Source: Heliocidaris tuberculata (taxonomy: Eukaryota; Echinodermata; Echinoidea; Camarodonta; Echinometridae). Taken from it: a DNA stretch of 64,000 nucleotides. The DNA is taken from assembly GCA_025618425.1 (NCBI GenBank), contig CM046850.1:7094249-7158248 (forward strand), written 5' to 3'. Positions within the stretch are counted from its first letter, which is position 1. Each line of letters begins with the position of its first letter. Shown here in pieces: positions 61,202-64,000 of the stretch. Made by a program: the position numbers and the translations under genes. Below the pieces are notes generated by a model, which worked only from the letters and a program-made list of their open reading frames with translations, was not told the DNA's origin and searched no databases.

Positions 61202-62847
61202 TGTTACAAGTCATGTCTATCTCAGTCTTAGTTGCTAAGCAATTATTCCAGCCAGTGTGACTGACTGCCCTAGATGTAGCACCTGGCTATGTCTTTTGTT
61301 CCTAGTACATGCATGAAGCACAGGCCAGAGCTTTTAGAATAGATAATGTTATTTATCTTCCTTTTATTCAGCACAGGTTTAGTGCAAGATTGGGATGTAG
61401 GTTCCTTTCATGGGTTGTTGCTAGGAGATAATAAGGTGTGGGAAAACCTAAGTTCTTTGGCAGGGTGTAACATTAGGGGTGGCTAGTTTGGTCACTTGAA
61501 GCTTTGATTTTGGGGAGACAAGACCTGTTTGAGTTGATGTCTATCAGCTAGCGCAGTAGCAGTTTGCCTGCTATGTGTTTGATAGGTGCAGCTAGGCGGA
61601 TAGCAGCATGTTTGAGCTGCTGGTTTGAAACTGGGCGTGGCAGTTTTGTGTGTGTTTCCAAAATGTCACCAGCATTTGTCTGTACTGGACAAGGAGCTGT
61701 GTTCGTGCTTCCAAGCTTCATGTCACCAGTTGAACTGTAAGTTTAATTTATCTTTCTATACAGTAATTTTAAAGACAATTTAGGCAAAATATTTTATTAT
61801 CACAGAAGAAAAGTGAAATGTATAAGTGAAATGTTGCAAGTGCTAAAATAATTGTCTTGAAGCAGTAAAGTTAAGAGATATTATTTCATTGAAGTTTAGA
61901 TATTATTGCACAATTTTATCTCAAATGTTGATTACAAACAAGACTTTATGATATTCAAGTAAGCTAAGAATAATTGTTGCCAGTTTAACTTGAAGTTGAT
62001 AGTTATGAATAAGACTTAAAGTGTGTCTTTGCGTAAATAATTATCATCCCTTGTACAGGATTAAAGTATATCCTTGTGTGATTTCATGTTCGTAGATGGT
62101 GTTAACTTAGACTCAGAGTCAGATTCTAGACTCGAGATTAGACGCAAGGGTAGAGTCAGAGTAAACTCCTCTTCAATTCGGTCTGGGGTCGAGTGTCTTC
62201 AGTTAGCAGATAGATGTCTGCATGCAGTGTTTTGGGTGAACTTCAGAGGTTCCCCATGTTGATGTCAACTTGGTTCTCCAAAATTTCAGGTTCCATGTAA
62301 CATTAAAGTCAAGTTGTCGACGGAACATTTATGAAACCAGGTTTTCGTGTATAATTCAGAAATTCCAGAATTTAAGTACAAGGTCTGATGGACTGAAGGA
62401 ACTTTGGAATATTTATGCTCTGGAATTATAAACTGTAATCCTCATTATCTTTTTCTGACATGTCATTGTTCATACACTTGTTTTAAACCAACACTAAGTG
62501 TATTAGTACCACATTAATAATTTGAATGCAATATAAGGTTATAAGATACATGATTCTTTCGTAGCAAATTTCACGTAAACTTTAAAACCCAAAAGTATCT
62601 TGTATTTTCATATATTTGAAACTAAAACTCTAAAGTCAAAACGTTGCTCATTATCATTTTGTGAAGAATAATATATTCTGTGAATACATTGTAAAACAGC
62701 CTGTTCAAGCATATGAATGAATTTTGAAGACTGAAATTAAACTTAATTCCCTTAAAGCATGTCTCACATTGTACTTTGTTTGAGTCTGATATTCAATCAG
62801 TTACTCTGGACTAACAAGCAAATGACTAGCTTTCAACGGCTGTGACA
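61202..62847 (+). mobile_element. 5' LTR of a Ty3/Gypsy-type retrotransposon
   Basis: The left end TGTTACAAG meets the minisatellite abruptly; the right end GGCTGTGACA stands three bases before a primer-binding site. The TG...CA ends and short inverted TGTTAC/GTGACA are those of an LTR. Length 1646 bp, long for a Gypsy LTR. The 3' LTR is outside the window, so boundaries and age cannot be checked. No long reading frame inside, as expected. Confidence 0.7.
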
Positions 62848-62850
62848 TTT

Positions 62851-62868
62851 TGGGGGCTTGTCCGGGAG
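62851..62868 (+). other. Primer-binding site, tRNA-Pro type
   Basis: TGGGGGCTTGTCCGGGAG lies three bases after the LTR end. It matches 16 of 18 bases of the sequence complementary to the 3' end of tRNA-Pro used by murine leukaemia virus-type elements (differences at positions 9 and 18). It fixes the LTR end and the direction of the element. Confidence 0.75.
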
Positions 62869-63119
62869 TAGAAACTGCTTGAATACTTTGCTCTCGCACA
62901 TGGTATATATGTGAACTGTTGTTCATTGTTTAACCTTCTCTTTAGTAGTTTGTCGTTTTACAGGGGGTGTTGGAACGCAATTCACTCCATGTTGGTACAG
63001 ACAAGACAAGACTGGTGACAGGTTTGTATTTTGTAAGTCGCTTGCTTGTTTGCGCGAAATTTAAATTGCTGCGGTGCAATTTTGTTGACACCTAGGTCTT
63101 GTTCTTGTACAAATTTAAG
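62869..63119 (+). other. Untranslated leader of the retrotransposon
   Basis: About 250 bases between the primer site and the gag start, without a long reading frame; expected to hold packaging signals. Confidence 0.5.
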
Positions 63120-64000
63120 ATGGACAAACAGTGGTTAGAGTTAGGTAAGGAACTTGGTTTAAGTGGTCAAGACTTGTTCGATTTCATTAAGGAAAGGGAA
63201 GATGCGGCTAGGGATGATAGGGCTGCGGCTAGGGAAGATAGGGTTGCAGCAAGAGAGGATAGACAACAGCAACTAGATATCTTAGACAAACAAATAGCAC
63301 TAGAAAAAGCTAGGAAGGAAAACCAAAGTGTTAGGTCTGATTTACCCAGTGATGAGTCTCACCATAGTTCAACCAAATTCCCCAAGTTGCCTCATTTCGT
63401 TGATGGCAAAGATAATATGGACGCCTATTTAGAGCGATTCGAAAGGTATGCTTCAAGTCAAAAGTGGCCAACCGCTACTTGGGCCATTAACCTAGGTGCT
63501 TTACTACAAGGTAGGGCGTTAGATGTTTACAGTAGGTTGTCCCCTGAAGAGGCAGGAAATTATAGTGAGTTGAAACAAGCTCTGTTGAAGAGGTTTCAGA
63601 TGTCTGCTGAGGACTTTCAGCATAAGTTTCGTACTGCGGAGCCAGAGCCTGGTGAGTCTGCTAGACAATATGCAGTCAGGTTAGAGCACTATTTTGATAG
63701 GTGGTTAGATTTAACCAATACTTCAAAGACCTATGATAGTCTCAAAGACTTAGTTGTTAGGCAACAGTTTTTGGACCAATGTGGTTCAGGGATGTCAGTT
63801 TTCTTGAAAGAACGCACCCCTAAGTCTGTGAAAGAGGTTACTGAAATGGCAGAAGTGTATGTTGCTGCTCATGGAGGCCATTTTAAAGTCCCACGTAAGA
63901 ATCCTAAACCAAGTATGTCTGGTAGTAGGCCAGTTGTAGATTCTCATGGCGAGAAGTCCGGTTCTCAGAAGCCAGTGAGTACCCCTCCTAGTTCGGATAG
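63120..64000 (+). CDS. Gag of a Ty3/Gypsy-type LTR retrotransposon, N-terminal 293 residues
   Basis: The frame opens at ATG 63120 (MDKQWLELGKELGLSGQD) and stays open to the window edge. Residues about 25-65 are highly charged, with a tandem AAREDR-type repeat (RDDRAAAREDRVAAREDR) likely to form a coiled coil. From about residue 87 it has a retrotransposon capsid fold: FPKLPHFVDGKDNMDAYLER, ATWAINLGALLQGRALDVY, LKQALLKRFQMSAEDFQHKF, PGESARQYAVRLEHYFDRWL, VVRQQFLDQCG. The FR...PGESARQY..RL...FDRWL part resembles the SCAN domain, which is known to derive from a Gypsy capsid. Gag forms the particle in which reverse transcription takes place. Protease, polymerase and the 3' LTR would follow outside the window. 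No break is seen, so the copy may be young. Confidence 0.88.
   Translation, partial: MDKQWLELGKELGLSGQDLFDFIKEREDAARDDRAAAREDRVAAREDRQQQLDILDKQIALEKARKENQSVRSDLPSDESHHSSTKFPKLPHFVDGKDNMDAYLERFERYASSQKWPTATWAINLGALLQGRALDVYSRLSPEEAGNYSELKQALLKRFQMSAEDFQHKFRTAEPEPGESARQYAVRLEHYFDRWLDLTNTSKTYDSLKDLVVRQQFLDQCGSGMSVFLKERTPKSVKEVTEMAEVYVAAHGGHFKVPRKNPKPSMSGSRPVVDSHGEKSGSQKPVSTPPSSD

Noticed and set aside
59829..61214. A 461-codon open frame on the minus strand and several overlapping ones
   Set aside because: It is produced by the 43-bp purine-rich minisatellite, which leaves all three frames of that strand open; the peptide is Phe/Leu/Ser low complexity.

Overview
The window is nuclear DNA of an animal. 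It is AT-rich and intron-rich, with many inverted-repeat transposon copies, (TA)n, (CT)n and (AAT)n microsatellites and more than a dozen pure C or G runs. Gene content (HERC-type HECT ligases, a KMT5A-type SET methyltransferase, a PTB protein) and the repeat style, with frequent TACATGTA and TAGGCCTA words, suggest a marine deuterostome, most likely a sea urchin such as Lytechinus. The organism is an inference; the splice sites, gene families and repeats are read from the sequence.

Layout. 1-1215: the last intron and last exon of a HERC-like HECT ubiquitin ligase whose other exons lie to the left. 1216-9430: no gene; a TTAA element, a fold-back element and a 55-bp satellite (5010-8450) broken by a 1.6-kb hAT-like element and a 577-bp inverted-repeat element that itself carries a near-perfect hairpin. 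9440-20853, minus strand: a KMT5A-like SET-domain gene with three phase-consistent exons, a probable C-terminal coding exon at 12329-12485, and a diverged triplicated 3' region. A GC-rich island at 20890-21060 sits at its 5' end. 20854-27475: no gene; TTAA elements, two tRNA-type SINEs and a 1.46-kb element with long inverted repeats.

27476-44436, plus strand: a complete HERC-like gene that I could model as 21 exons coding 1277 residues (RCC1-type repeats, acidic linker, HECT domain). Phase is kept through every junction, and its last exon has the same phase and architecture as the exon at 950-1215, so the two genes are tandem paralogues. Both have an unusual catalytic loop. 44437-48221: 3' flank, microsatellites and a 496-bp palindromic TTAA element. 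48222-48806, minus strand: a one-exon PTB/PID-domain protein. 48807-61201: no gene; a fold-back holding a tRNA-Arg-like sequence, several MITEs, a 250-300 bp tandem repeat and a 1.25-kb purine-rich minisatellite. 61202-64000: the 5' end of a Ty3/Gypsy-type LTR retrotransposon (LTR, tRNA-Pro-type primer site, start of gag), cut by the window edge.

The host genes are two ubiquitin ligases, one lysine methyltransferase and one phosphotyrosine-binding adaptor. Nothing in the sequence shows that they work together as a system; most of the structure outside them is transposon and satellite DNA.
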